Positions 1-8,799 are shown, counted from the stretch's first letter. The stretch: 51,144 nucleotides of DNA from an uncultured Prevotella sp. (GCA_934230115.1 CAKQEI010000006.1:1-51144), one strand, 5' to 3'. Notes: generated by a model not told the origin, from the sequence alone. Numbers and translations: made by a program.

Positions 1-74
1 GATTCCGTTGGGGTTCGAACCCAAGACCCACAGCTTAGAAGGCTGTTGCTCTAATCCAACTGAGCTACGGAACC
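1..74 (-). tRNA. tRNA-Arg (anticodon TCT)
   Basis: Read on the minus strand, the sequence folds as a complete cloverleaf. The 7-bp acceptor stem is GGTTCCG with CGGAATC (one G-T pair), followed by a D arm, an anticodon stem ACAGC/GCTGT around loop CTTCTAA, and a T arm with GGTTCGAACC. The anticodon is TCT, which reads AGA, so it charges arginine. The discriminator base and any encoded CCA lie outside the window. Confidence 0.95.
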
Positions 75-190
75 ATGTCTTCAAATCGAGTGCAAAGGTA
101 ATGTTATTTTTTGGAACTGCCAAATTTTTCATTACCTTTTTATCACTTTTTTGCTTTTTCTCTGATAGTCAGCTTTCCAATTTTCTTTTT

Positions 191-823
191 TTACTCCTCC
201 TCCTTCAGTACTGGCAGCGAAATGTGGTATTTCACGGCGAGAATGCGTATTGCCACGATGACGAAGAAGGCTATAATAACAGAGATTGTCATGTCGCAGC
301 CCCACTCCACGAGGCCCCAATAGGCAAGTCCGCCTAAGACGCTTGCCATGGCGTAGATTTCCTTTTGGAAAATCACGGGCACGTTGTTGAGCAAGACATC
401 GCGCACGACGCCGCCTGCCGAACCCGTGATGGTGCCCATAATTATCGCCACCCAGAAGGGATGTCCGCAGTCGAGGGTCTTCTGTAGTCCGGCCACTGTG
501 AAGAGGGCAAGACCTAGGGTGTCGAAGAAGAACCATGTGTTGTCGAGACGCTTGAGCGAGCGGGCGAACACTATGACAAACATCTGTGCAAGGAAGGTAC
601 AGATGATGTAGATAGAGGAGGTCATCCAGAAGGGGGTGACTCCAAGCATCATGTCGCGCAGCGTACCGCCGCCGATGGCTACTGCAATGCCGCATACGAA
701 ACCGCCAAACCAGTCGAAGTGCTTGGCTGCCGCATGACGTATACCAGAGATTGCAAAGGCGAAAGTGCCGAGAAACTCAACGACGTTGAGCAACGGACCG
801 TACAATTCTTCGTGTGGTATCAT
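191..823 (-). CDS. TRIC/UPF0126 family membrane channel protein
   Basis: This 210-residue protein is almost wholly hydrophobic, with about seven predicted membrane segments. It carries two copies of the glycine-rich signature of the prokaryotic TRIC (trimeric intracellular cation channel, UPF0126, YadS/YicG) family: GGGTLRDMMLG at about residues 51-61 and GSAGGVVRDVLL at about 134-145. The family forms homotrimeric cation channels in the inner membrane; the physiological role in bacteria is poorly known. The length matches the family (about 200-220 residues). The start lies 7 bases after the stop of the upstream dehydrogenase gene, so the two are probably co-transcribed. The C-terminus is charged and short. 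Confidence 0.9.
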   Translation of the reverse strand: MIPHEELYGPLLNVVEFLGTFAFAISGIRHAAAKHFDWFGGFVCGIAVAIGGGTLRDMMLGVTPFWMTSSIYIICTFLAQMFVIVFARSLKRLDNTWFFFDTLGLALFTVAGLQKTLDCGHPFWVAIIMGTITGSAGGVVRDVLLNNVPVIFQKEIYAMASVLGGLAYWGLVEWGCDMTISVIIAFFVIVAIRILAVKYHISLPVLKEEE

Positions 824-830
824 ATATCTC

Positions 831-1784
831 TCAGTTCACTACGTTTACTGGGTTGCCACTCAAGAATGCCTTGATGTTGCCTTCGGCAATGTCCATCAGT
901 CGCAGGCGTGCCTCTACTGTGGCCCATGCCACGTGGGGGGTGATGAAGGCGTTGGGCTCCTGGAAGAGCGGGTTGTCGAATGATGGTGGCTCGGAGCACA
1001 TCACGTCGGCGCAGTAGGCTGCGAGCTGTCCTGTGTGGAGGGCGGCTGCCACGTCGGCTTCGTTGACAAGGGGTCCGCGTCCGGTGTTGACGAGTATGGT
1101 GCCCTTGCGCATCTTGGCGAGGCTTTCGGCGTTGATTATCTCGCGTGTGGAGTTGGTGAGCGGACAATGCAGCGAGATTATGTCGCTGGCTCCGAGTATT
1201 CCCTCAAGCGTTGTCTTCTGTATGCCTTCGGGCAGGGATGTGGCGTCCTTGCTTGTGAGTGCGAACACGTCCATACCGAAGTCGTGTGCTATGCGCGCCA
1301 CCTTCATTCCGATGTGTCCCAATCCCACTATGCCTATTGTCTTGCCAGAGAGCTCCATGAGCGGCTGGTCCCAGTAGCAGAAGTCGGGGCAGCGGCTCCA
1401 CTCGCCCTCTCGCGAGGCTCGTGCGTAGTGGTCGACACGGTTGGTCACGTTGAGAATGTGGGCGAATGTCATCTGCGCCACGCTGTCGGTGCTGTAGGCA
1501 GGAATGTTGGTCACTACTATGCCATGCTCTCTTGCGGCTTTAAGGTCGACCACGTTGTATCCTGTGGCCAACACGCCAATGTACTTGGTGTTGGTGAGGT
1601 GTGAGATTATCTCGGCGTCGAAAACAGTCTTGTTGGTAAGCACAATCTCGGCGTCGCCCACATGGTCGAGCACCTCTTCGGGTGTTGTGCGCGGATAGAC
1701 AGTCAACTGTCCGAACTGCTCTATCTTTTCCCAGGAAATGTCGCCAGGATTGACGCCATTACCGTCCATTACTACAATCTTCAT
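831..1784 (-). CDS. D-2-hydroxyacid dehydrogenase (glycerate dehydrogenase/hydroxypyruvate reductase-like)
   Basis: A cytosolic NAD(P)-dependent oxidoreductase of 317 residues that should interconvert a D-2-hydroxyacid and its 2-keto acid. The Rossmann fingerprint GLGHIG lies at residues 154-159. The catalytic triad of the family is visible: Arg236 in NTGRGPLV, Glu265 in SEPP and His284 in TPHVAW. The TPHVAWAT ending resembles the HprA/GyaR glycerate dehydrogenase subgroup, so hydroxypyruvate/glycerate is the likely substrate pair, but substrate cannot be fixed from sequence. It precedes the TRIC-like gene by 7 bases and probably starts a two-gene operon. The ATG start is followed directly by the N-terminal beta strand MKIVVMDG. 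Confidence 0.88.
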   Translation of the reverse strand: MKIVVMDGNGVNPGDISWEKIEQFGQLTVYPRTTPEEVLDHVGDAEIVLTNKTVFDAEIISHLTNTKYIGVLATGYNVVDLKAAREHGIVVTNIPAYSTDSVAQMTFAHILNVTNRVDHYARASREGEWSRCPDFCYWDQPLMELSGKTIGIVGLGHIGMKVARIAHDFGMDVFALTSKDATSLPEGIQKTTLEGILGASDIISLHCPLTNSTREIINAESLAKMRKGTILVNTGRGPLVNEADVAAALHTGQLAAYCADVMCSEPPSFDNPLFQEPNAFITPHVAWATVEARLRLMDIAEGNIKAFLSGNPVNVVN

Positions 1785-1864
1785 TTAATTTGTTTTTTAA
1801 TTGTTTTAGTTGATGAAAATTTTATTTTTTAATTGGAGTTGAGGGGTTGGGGGTGGAGAAGTAA

Positions 1865-1889
1865 GGAGTCAAGGACCTTTCTTGACTCC
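1865..1889 (-). terminator. Hairpin at the 3' end of rarA
   Basis: A perfect 9-bp inverted repeat (GGAGTCAAG, 1865-1873; CTTGACTCC, 1881-1889) with a 7-base loop starts one base past the rarA stop codon on the minus strand. No T-run follows directly, so it may be a weak terminator or a 3'-end stabiliser. Confidence 0.45.
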
Positions 1890-1890
1890 C

Positions 1891-3168
1891 TCACTCCTTA
1901 AACCTCTCGCCCCAGAGCCTCAGCATTTGCTGATACGACTTCTCCTCCGAGGGCGAGTGCTGGGCGTGCCAGATGCGCGTGTTGCCGGCCAAGGCGTCGG
2001 GCAGGTATTGCTGCTCCACGAAGTGGTCGGGATAGTCGTGCGAATACTTGTAGCCGTCGTGATAGCCAAGATTCTTCATGAGCTCGGTAGGGGCGTTGCG
2101 CAGATGCAGGGGCACGGGCAGGTTGCCGGTCTGCCTGACGAGTTGCAGGGCTGAGTTTATGCCGTTGTAGGCAGAGTTGCTCTTGGGCGACGTGGCGAGG
2201 TAGACTGTGGCCTCGGCAAGTGGGATGCGCCCCTCGGGCCATCCTATCTTCATCACGGCGTCGAAGGCTGCGTTGGCAAGCAGCAGGGCGTTGGGGTTGG
2301 CAAGTCCAATGTCTTCGGCTGCCGATATTACGAGTCGGCGTGCTATGAACTGCGGGTCTTCGCCTCCTTCTATCATTCGTGCCATCCAGTAGAGCGCGGC
2401 GTCGGGGTCGGAGCCGCGTATCGACTTGATGAATGCCGAGATGATGTCGTAGTGCATCTCGCCATCCTTGTCGTAGGCCATGGGGTTCTGTTGCAGCCGC
2501 TCCTCCACTATCTTGTCAGTTATCACCACCTCGTCGGCTCCGTCGGCCTCTACCACAAGCTCAAGTATGTTGAGCAGCTTGCGTGCGTCGCCCCCGCTGT
2601 AGCGCAGCATGGCGGCGGTCTGCTGCAAGGTGATGTGTCGCTTGGAGAGCTCCACGTCCTTGGTTATGGCGCGCTGGAGCAAGCCAAGCAGGTCGTCCTG
2701 TTGCAAGGGCTTGAGCACATAGAGCTGGCAGCGCGAGAGCAAGGGCCGGATCACCTCGAACGAGGGGTTCTCGGTGGTGGCTCCGATGAGCGTCACCACT
2801 CCGCGCTCTACGGCTCCGAGCAGCGAGTCTTGCTGCGACTTGGAGAATCGGTGAATCTCGTCGATGAAGAGTATTGGCGAGGCTGAGTTGAAAAACCTGC
2901 CGCTCTTGGCGCGGTCGATAACGTCGCGCACGTCCTTCACGCCCGACGTCACCGCGCTGAGGGTGTAGAATGGCGTCTCAAGCTTGTTGGCTATGATCTG
3001 CGCCAATGTGGTTTTGCCCACTCCGGGAGGACCCCAAAGTATAAACGACGATATTCGCCCCGCGTCGATCATCTTGCGCAGGACGGCACCCTCGCCCACC
3101 AAATGTTTCTGCCCGACATAATCGTCGAGAGTGCGAGGTCTCATTCTTTCAGCTAAAGGTTCACTCAT
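1891..3168 (-). CDS. rarA: Replication-associated recombination protein A (RarA/MgsA AAA+ ATPase)
   Basis: A clamp-loader-like AAA+ ATPase acting at stalled replication forks. With the start at 3168 it has 425 residues, as expected. Walker A GPPGVGKT lies at 46-53, Walker B LFIDEIHRF at 100-108, and a sensor region GATTENPSFEV follows; the C-terminal tetramerisation half (YHDGYKYSHDYP, YLPD) is intact. The reading frame opens at 3180 (MCPYM), but I chose the fifth codon, MSEPLAERMRP, because family members begin with this segment. It is read alone on the minus strand, divergent from the acidic-tail protein gene at 3296, with a hairpin at its 3' end. Confidence 0.93.
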   Translation of the reverse strand: MSEPLAERMRPRTLDDYVGQKHLVGEGAVLRKMIDAGRISSFILWGPPGVGKTTLAQIIANKLETPFYTLSAVTSGVKDVRDVIDRAKSGRFFNSASPILFIDEIHRFSKSQQDSLLGAVERGVVTLIGATTENPSFEVIRPLLSRCQLYVLKPLQQDDLLGLLQRAITKDVELSKRHITLQQTAAMLRYSGGDARKLLNILELVVEADGADEVVITDKIVEERLQQNPMAYDKDGEMHYDIISAFIKSIRGSDPDAALYWMARMIEGGEDPQFIARRLVISAAEDIGLANPNALLLANAAFDAVMKIGWPEGRIPLAEATVYLATSPKSNSAYNGINSALQLVRQTGNLPVPLHLRNAPTELMKNLGYHDGYKYSHDYPDHFVEQQYLPDALAGNTRIWHAQHSPSEEKSYQQMLRLWGERFKE

Positions 3169-3226
3169 ATATGGGCACAAAATTAGAAAAAATATGCGAG
3201 ATACCCAATATTTTCCTTATCAAAAC

Positions 3227-3258
3227 TTGTAAATTAGAAGTAAAGTATATACTTTTGC
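3227..3258 (+). promoter_or_regulatory. Bacteroidota-type promoter for the acidic-tail protein gene
   Basis: A -33-like TTG at 3227-3229 is followed after 20 bases by TACTTTTGC at 3250-3258, a perfect match to the TAnnTTTGC -7 consensus. The start codon is 37 bases downstream. Confidence 0.7.
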
Positions 3259-3295
3259 AGCACGTATTTAATACATCATATTTAATACATAACAT

Positions 3296-4102
3296 ATGAA
3301 GCAACAAAAAACTTTGACACTCAAGACACTTACAAAAAGTAATGTATGGGAAGCCCAGGAGAACGACATCCTGAGAATGTGGGAAACAGCCGAAAAGGAC
3401 GCCGACTTCAAGGACAACCGCAGACATTATATCACTATCATCAAGACAGCTTTCGAGTTGGAGGAGGTGAAGGTGGACCGTCCGGAAATCATTAAGAAGA
3501 TTGAGGACCGCGGATTCAAGATTGCCAACCTCAACATCGACGACTCGGGCACGGGCAAGTGGGGCATTAAGAAGCGTCCCATCATGCGCGTCACCGACCT
3601 TACCTACGAGAACATCCGCCATATCTCGGCTGCTAAGCTCATGGAGGTGCTCGACCGCAACTTCGGCGGCGGATGGGAATCGCTCTCGCAGAGCATACAG
3701 GACATTATCGAGAGCGGTTTCGACATCAGCACCACCACTCTGCCCAAGGACCGCCTGCACAAGCCGGGCGGCATGTACGAGAAGAAGGTGAATGACGGTT
3801 TCGAGGTGCTTGAGATTCCTAAGGGCGGATGGGTAGAGGCTATTTTTGCCAAGGAGAAGCCTGAGGTGGAGAAGCCTAAATTCCGCGACGACGAGGAGGA
3901 TGTGCACAAGCGAGAGTATGACGACGACGACGATGAGGAGGAGGACGATGACCTGCCGGAGGACAACTACAACGACGACGACGACGATGATACTTTCGAC
4001 GAGGACAAGCTCACCGAGGAGAGCTACCGCACTACTTTCGACACCGACCCGGAGGACCTTAACCTTGAGGCGGCTGACGTGACGGATGATGACGATTATT
4101 AA
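3296..4102 (+). CDS. Conserved hypothetical protein with a long acidic C-terminal tail
   Basis: A 268-residue soluble protein with no signal peptide. Residues 1 to about 185 look folded and mixed alpha/beta (WEAQENDILRMWETAEKD, then IMRVTDLTYENIRHISAAKLMEVLD). From about residue 195 the protein turns into a low-complexity tail dominated by Asp and Glu, encoded by GAC/GAT/GAG runs. Such tails occur on nucleic-acid mimics and on proteins that bind basic partners, but nothing here proves a role. I do not recognise a named domain. It has its own promoter and a terminator-like hairpin after the stop, so it is probably a single-gene transcript. Confidence 0.75.
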   Translation: MKQQKTLTLKTLTKSNVWEAQENDILRMWETAEKDADFKDNRRHYITIIKTAFELEEVKVDRPEIIKKIEDRGFKIANLNIDDSGTGKWGIKKRPIMRVTDLTYENIRHISAAKLMEVLDRNFGGGWESLSQSIQDIIESGFDISTTTLPKDRLHKPGGMYEKKVNDGFEVLEIPKGGWVEAIFAKEKPEVEKPKFRDDEEDVHKREYDDDDDEEEDDDLPEDNYNDDDDDDTFDEDKLTEESYRTTFDTDPEDLNLEAADVTDDDDY

Positions 4103-4120
4103 AATCTTGGAAGATTCTCG

Positions 4121-4157
4121 GAAGAAGTTTTAAATAAACACACTACTTCTTTTTTTT
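4121..4157 (+). terminator. Rho-independent terminator after the acidic-tail gene
   Basis: GAAGAAGT (4121-4128) pairs with ACTACTTC (4142-4149) apart from one internal mismatch, followed by a run of eight T, 18 bases after the stop codon. Confidence 0.6.
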
Positions 4158-4209
4158 AATAATAATATAAGTAAGTGACTATTCAGAATTATCTTTACAT
4201 ATAGTAGGA

Positions 4210-4384
4210 GGAGGGCGTGTCAAAACTCCCAATATAAATAACAAAAACTCGTTGTACGTTCTTGCGTGGATGTACAACGAGTTTTTGTTTATGTTACAAA
4301 AACTTTTAGACATAGCAAAGCCCTGGCTTGTGAAAGTCAGGGTTTTGTGATTTTTAAGAATAAGAGAGTTTTGACACACCCTCC
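4210..4384. repeat. MITE-like element with terminal inverted repeats and internal hairpin
   Basis: A 175-bp non-coding element bounded by 19-bp terminal inverted repeats, GGAGGGYGTGTCAAAACTC (4210-4228; complement at 4366-4384), differing at one base. Inside are a perfect 18-bp stem (AACAAAAACTCGTTGTAC at 4240-4257 with 4272-4289, 14-base loop) and a smaller hairpin near CCCTGGCTTG. No transposase is encoded and no clear target duplication is seen. The left half recurs in inverted orientation at 27237-27315. It fills most of the 338-bp gap between the acidic-tail gene and the convergent protease-like gene. Confidence 0.75.
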
Positions 4385-4440
4385 ACTAAATTGGCTGTAC
4401 AATCATGGCAGAGTGGATATGGCAGGGATACCATACCCTC

Positions 4441-6123
4441 CTACTGATTGCTGTACTTCTTAATGAACTCCTCGCCTCGCGGGTCGCCCAGTTCCTTGGC
4501 ACGCTGCAAGCATTCGAGGGCCTCCTTCTTCTTTTTCAGTCCGTTGAGAGCCACGCCCTTTATGATGAGGGCATCGGTGGAGTCGGGAGTGATTTGCAGG
4601 CAGATGTCGGCTGTGCGCACGGCGTCCTCAAGCTTGTTGACGCGCAGCTGCAACGAGGCAAGCTCGGCAAGATAAATGGGCTGCATGTCAGCAGGAGCCA
4701 CATAGGCTGCATGGGCGATGTCGTTGAGGGCAGGCTGATACTGGCGCATGTTCATCTCGCACTGGTAGCGAGTGTAGTAGAAGTCGGCAGAGGCACGTCC
4801 CACCATGATGGTGTCGTAGACGTTGTAGTCGGCAAGCGCGCCACGATAGTCCTTCATGGCGTCGCGCATCTGGCCGCGGGTGAGGATGTAGGGGGCAGCC
4901 ACATGGGTGTATGGACGCTCGCAATGGGCCACGGCACTGTCGAGGAGGGCAATGATTTCCTCGTTCTTGGCTCCCATCTGAGTCTTGCACTGTGCTGCCT
5001 CGAAGAACACCTCGCTATTAGCCATCGTTGAAGTGGCGAGCGAGGAGAAGATGTCGTAAGCCTTGGCAAAATCCTTCTTGGAATAGAGTATCTGAGCCTG
5101 GCGGTGGCGGTAGGCTGGCTGAGGGTCGAGTTTGTAGGCCTCCTCGGCCTGTTGCAGGGCCTTGTCGAGAGTCCACAAGTTGAAGAGCGAGTCGTTGCTG
5201 TAGAGCAGCTTCTGATACATCACGCGCGAATACTCAGCGTGAGCCTCGGCCTTGTTGTCGCCCTTCTTGAGAGCCATCTGCATGTCGGCATCGGCTCCTG
5301 CATAGTCGCCATAGCCCGACTTGCGCAGGGCGCTTGTGCTGTAGCCGTCAACGGCCTGTGGGAATAGCTGAATGTAGTCGGCTATGTAGCCTGCATACTT
5401 GGCAGAGTCCTGCTGCTCGGCTGAGAACATCATCATGAGCTGAGCCTGCTTGCGGTCGGCGGGCAGCTGCATACGTATGCCCGACTTGGCGTAGAGAGGA
5501 TTGTTGACGTCGAAGGCACTGAAGGCGAGGCTTGCCGCGAAGCGTGCGTCTACGGCATGGGTGTCGAGCGTGGTCTCCGATATCTGGAGCAGGCCTGCCA
5601 CCTCGCCCTTGTCGTTGACAAAGAGACTTCCGGCGTCGCCGCCCTTGTCGTTATAGGCAAAGATGTAGTAGGCGTACTTCTCCATGAAGTTCTCCTCGCG
5701 CTCCACCTCAAACTGGGTGGCGGCCACCTTCTTGGCGTCGAACGACTGCACAAGCCATAGCTTCGCTCCCTTTGTGGCTACCGACTTGGCAAGAGTGGCA
5801 GCAGGGGTCTTGGCAGCCTCCACACGGAATCGGCACACGTCGTAGAGCTCGTTGGCTCCGATGAGCGAGCGCACGGCGTAGGTCTTGCCATTGACGTCGG
5901 TCACCTCGGCACGGGCGGCGTTGGCAAGGGCCGACCATGCGCCTATGGCCTCGCCATTGTTGGAAACGAAGACTCCGCATGTGTTGCTTGTGGCATTGCC
6001 GGCAGAGTCGTATGCGGTGAGCCGGAACATCGACTTGGCCGCGGTCTTCACCTGCGACGGTTGGGCTTGCAAGCCTGCAACGGTCAGCAGCAATGAAAAC
6101 ACTAAAACTACAAAACGATTCAT
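4441..6123 (-). CDS. Secreted trypsin-like-fold (probably inactive) protein with TPR repeats
   Basis: A 560-residue exported protein with a signal peptide (residues 1-20, LLTVAGLQA). Residues ~25-200 resemble a trypsin/HtrA-like fold: GVFVSNNGEAIGAW where proteases have the catalytic His region, and GGDAGSLFVNDKGEVAGLL where they have GDSGGP. The nucleophile position is Ala (GDAGS, 162-166) and no His is present in the expected strand, so catalysis is unlikely. Residues ~245-560 are tetratricopeptide-like helices (KALQQAEEAYKLDP, DAVRTADICLQITPDS, KKKEALECLQRAKELGD). It is probably a periplasmic scaffold. It lies 48 bases downstream of recN on the same strand and may share its transcript. Confidence 0.75.
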   Translation of the reverse strand: MNRFVVLVFSLLLTVAGLQAQPSQVKTAAKSMFRLTAYDSAGNATSNTCGVFVSNNGEAIGAWSALANAARAEVTDVNGKTYAVRSLIGANELYDVCRFRVEAAKTPAATLAKSVATKGAKLWLVQSFDAKKVAATQFEVEREENFMEKYAYYIFAYNDKGGDAGSLFVNDKGEVAGLLQISETTLDTHAVDARFAASLAFSAFDVNNPLYAKSGIRMQLPADRKQAQLMMMFSAEQQDSAKYAGYIADYIQLFPQAVDGYSTSALRKSGYGDYAGADADMQMALKKGDNKAEAHAEYSRVMYQKLLYSNDSLFNLWTLDKALQQAEEAYKLDPQPAYRHRQAQILYSKKDFAKAYDIFSSLATSTMANSEVFFEAAQCKTQMGAKNEEIIALLDSAVAHCERPYTHVAAPYILTRGQMRDAMKDYRGALADYNVYDTIMVGRASADFYYTRYQCEMNMRQYQPALNDIAHAAYVAPADMQPIYLAELASLQLRVNKLEDAVRTADICLQITPDSTDALIIKGVALNGLKKKKEALECLQRAKELGDPRGEEFIKKYSNQ

Positions 6124-6171
6124 TTTTTGGTTTTAATACTTATTTTTTTTGTTTATTCTTTTTCGGGGCGT

Positions 6172-7845
6172 TTATTCCTTCATTTTCAACAGCGTCTTCG
6201 CGTTGTCGATGGCAGCCTGCGATATGTCGCTGCCACTAAGCATCTGGGCAATCTCTGCCACCCGCTGCTGCTCGTCGAGATGGGTCATGGTGCTCACGGT
6301 GCCTTCGGCTGTCTCGTGCTTTGCCACCTTGTAGTGATTGGAGCCAAAGGCAGCTATCTGCGGCAGGTGTGTGATGCAGATCACCTGGCGGTGGGAGTCG
6401 CCCATGTCGCGCATGATGTGGGCCATTTGCTCTGCCACACGTCCGCTCACTCCTGTGTCTATCTCGTCGAAGATGATTGTGGGCAATCCTATCGCCTTGC
6501 TTATCATTGCCTTGAGCGAGAGCATCACTCGCGCAATCTCGCCACCCGAGGCCACCTGCGACACGGGCTGCATCTCGGTGCTGGAATTGGCGCTGAAGAG
6601 GAACACCACCTTGTCGGCACCGCTCGGAGTGAGCTCGCAGGGATTCACCTCCACCTTAAACCTGACCTTCGGGATGCCCAACGGCACAAGGAGTTTGGAG
6701 AGTTCCTGCTCCACCTCTAAGGCTGCCTTGCGGCGCAGAGCCGACAGGACATCGGCCTTGGTCTGACACTTGGCGCGCAAGGCCTCCACACGCTGTTCGC
6801 ACTCCTGCAACCGCTCGTCGCCATTGTCGATGTCGCTGAGCTCGGCGTCGAGAGTGGTGAGTTTGGCAAGGAGTCCGTCGACGTCCGACACATGATACTT
6901 CTGCTGCAAGGAATAGATGATGTCGAGACGCGAGGTAATCTCGCTCATGCGCTGCGGGTCGAACTCAATGTCGTCCATCTTTGCGGCTATCTCCTGTGCG
7001 ATGTCCTTAAGTTCGATGAAGCAGTTGTCGAGACGTTCGGACAGCTCGTTTGCCTCATGAAAAATCTCGCCGATGCCGTTGAGCTGCGACGAAAGGCTTC
7101 TCACTCCGTTCACGATGCCCGTCTCCTCGTTGTCGAGCAATTGGCTTGCCTCGTGCAGCACGCGCTTAATGTCCTCGGCATGGCTCATAATCTCGGCAGT
7201 CTGCTCCAGCGACTCCTGCTCGTCTGCCTGCAAGTTGGCGTCGGCCAGCTCCTTCTGCTGGAAGCGCAGGAAGTCCTCGTTCTCGCGGTTGCGCTCTATG
7301 AGCTGTTTCAGTTCGGCGAGTTGCCGGCTGGCTTCTCGGTAGTCGGCAAATGTGGCGCAATAGTCGGCAAGGCATTGCTTGTCGCGTGCGATGATGTCGA
7401 CCACGTTGAGCTGGAAGTCCTCCTTGCTCAGCAGCAGGTTCTGGTGCTGGCTGTGAATGTCGATGAGCTGTTCGCCAAGCTCGCGCAGGGTAGCAAGGTT
7501 TACGGGCGTGTCGTTGACAAAGGCGCGGCTCTTGCCGCTTACGTTCACCTCGCGTCGAAGAATACATTCCTTTGGCTCGTAGTCGAGGTCGTGGTTCACG
7601 AAGAAGTCCTTCAGCACGTCGGAATGATAGACGCTCAAGTCGAACGTGGCCTCAATCACACACTTCTCCCTACCCTTCTTCACCTGACGCACGTCGGCCC
7701 TATTGCCAAGCAGCAGTCCTATAGCCCCAATAACAATACTCTTGCCGGCACCCGTCTCGCCTGTTATCACGGAGAATCCGGGATAGAACTGCATGGTGAG
7801 ATGGTCGATAAGAGTGAAATTCTTTATGTCAAGTATCTTAAGCAT
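6172..7845 (-). CDS. recN: DNA repair protein RecN
   Basis: An SMC-like ATPase of 557 residues for double-strand-break repair. Walker A GETGAGKS lies at 29-36 in the N-terminal half. A long coiled coil fills the middle (roughly 150-370). The ABC signature VASGGEIARVMLS and Walker B TIIFDEIDTGVSG are in the C-terminal half, ending with the D-loop/His region CITHLPQIAAFG. Length and motif order are typical. The start ATG lies 3 bases after the porD stop, so it is translationally close to porD in the cluster exonuclease - coaBC - porD - recN. Confidence 0.96.
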   Translation of the reverse strand: MLKILDIKNFTLIDHLTMQFYPGFSVITGETGAGKSIVIGAIGLLLGNRADVRQVKKGREKCVIEATFDLSVYHSDVLKDFFVNHDLDYEPKECILRREVNVSGKSRAFVNDTPVNLATLRELGEQLIDIHSQHQNLLLSKEDFQLNVVDIIARDKQCLADYCATFADYREASRQLAELKQLIERNRENEDFLRFQQKELADANLQADEQESLEQTAEIMSHAEDIKRVLHEASQLLDNEETGIVNGVRSLSSQLNGIGEIFHEANELSERLDNCFIELKDIAQEIAAKMDDIEFDPQRMSEITSRLDIIYSLQQKYHVSDVDGLLAKLTTLDAELSDIDNGDERLQECEQRVEALRAKCQTKADVLSALRRKAALEVEQELSKLLVPLGIPKVRFKVEVNPCELTPSGADKVVFLFSANSSTEMQPVSQVASGGEIARVMLSLKAMISKAIGLPTIIFDEIDTGVSGRVAEQMAHIMRDMGDSHRQVICITHLPQIAAFGSNHYKVAKHETAEGTVSTMTHLDEQQRVAEIAQMLSGSDISQAAIDNAKTLLKMKE

Positions 7846-7848
7846 GGT

Positions 7849-8775
7849 TTATTCTTTGATTTTTTCCCAAGCCGTGTTTTGGCTGGCGTTAATGGCGAAG
7901 AGAATGTCGTAGACCTTCTCCTTCTCCTTCTGTGTGCCCTTACCCTTGTAGATGTTGGCAAGCTCGTCGCGCTTGTAGTCGGTCCATATCTGTGGCAGGA
8001 GGCTCAGGGGGCGGTCGTCGTGGCATTTCTTAAGGCATTCCTCGAGTGCCGTGGTAATGTTGGTGCGTCCTCGCTCCACGTTGGTGGCCATCTCGTCGAG
8101 TCCGTTGCGGTAGTAGTCGTACTGCAACTGCCGGAAGGGCTTCATGGCTCCGTCGAGATAGTCGTTGATTATGGCAAAGCGGTTGCGGCTGTTGTCGAAG
8201 GCCTTCCATCCAGGATAGTTGAGGTTTTGGGCGTTGTTGGCGAGGTTCATGCAACGTTGCAGCACGTCCTCGCCACCCATTGGGGCAAAGGAGTCGAGAT
8301 TGATGCCTATTATCAGATAGGCATAGTAGGCCACGAGAGCCATGAGCTGGTTGTCCACCTGCTCCTCGTTGAACTGCAACTGCTGAAACTGCGCATACTC
8401 GAAGTTGAAGTCGTTGTCGGTGTTGTTATATAATGTGGTGGTATAGGTGGAATTGTAGACGGGGCGGTTGGCCTGCACCACGGCACGGCATGTGAAGACG
8501 TTGTTGGTGTTGTCGTACTTGGTGACGGTGATGTTGAAATTGCAGGCAATGCGCTCGTTCTTCTGAAATTGCAGATTGGTCCACTGCCTCTCGTTGATGA
8601 ACTGCGTAAGGTTCTGCTCTATCTCCTCGAACACACTGGCGTCGGTGCCCTGCACCTGCGAATGGTTGATGGTGACCTTGGCATTAAGCTCCTGGGCACA
8701 GGCATCGGAGCCGCCCCCTAAAGCCAAGGAGGCTGCCGCCAATGCTGTGCACAATATACGTTTCGCTCTATACAT
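7849..8775 (-). CDS. porD: Type IX secretion system protein PorD (DUF4835)
   Basis: A 308-residue exported protein with a signal peptide ending near residue 28 (DACAQ). It starts ELNAKVTINHSQVQGTDASVFEEIE, the typical opening of the DUF4835/PorD family, and has the characteristic GWKAFDNSRNRFAIINDYLDGAMKPFRQLQYDYYRNGLD block. PorD is required for T9SS function in Porphyromonas and related bacteria, though its exact position is unclear. It sits between coaBC and recN, an order I recall as common in Bacteroidales. Its presence fits the T9SS-type C-terminus of the giant surface protein at 27363-32204. Confidence 0.88.
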   Translation of the reverse strand: MYRAKRILCTALAAASLALGGGSDACAQELNAKVTINHSQVQGTDASVFEEIEQNLTQFINERQWTNLQFQKNERIACNFNITVTKYDNTNNVFTCRAVVQANRPVYNSTYTTTLYNNTDNDFNFEYAQFQQLQFNEEQVDNQLMALVAYYAYLIIGINLDSFAPMGGEDVLQRCMNLANNAQNLNYPGWKAFDNSRNRFAIINDYLDGAMKPFRQLQYDYYRNGLDEMATNVERGRTNITTALEECLKKCHDDRPLSLLPQIWTDYKRDELANIYKGKGTQKEKEKVYDILFAINASQNTAWEKIKE

Positions 8776-8799
8776 TATTATATATATACGTTTTGGTTT

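Noticed and set aside
1858..1870. Similarity between AAGGAGTCA near rarA and the GTTAAGGAGTCA stretch at 43761-43775
   Set aside because: Only nine bases are shared; not enough for a repeat call.
4425..4440. Recurring GGCAGGGATNCC-like strings at 4428 and 47995 and ATGGCATCC at 13234 and 43793
   Set aside because: Short and not embedded in longer similarity; likely chance.
6892..8433. A 513-codon open frame antisense to recN and porD
   Set aside because: It is the complement of two genes with full family motifs; its product is rich in Leu/Val/His with no domain. Typical shadow of GC-rich coding sequence.
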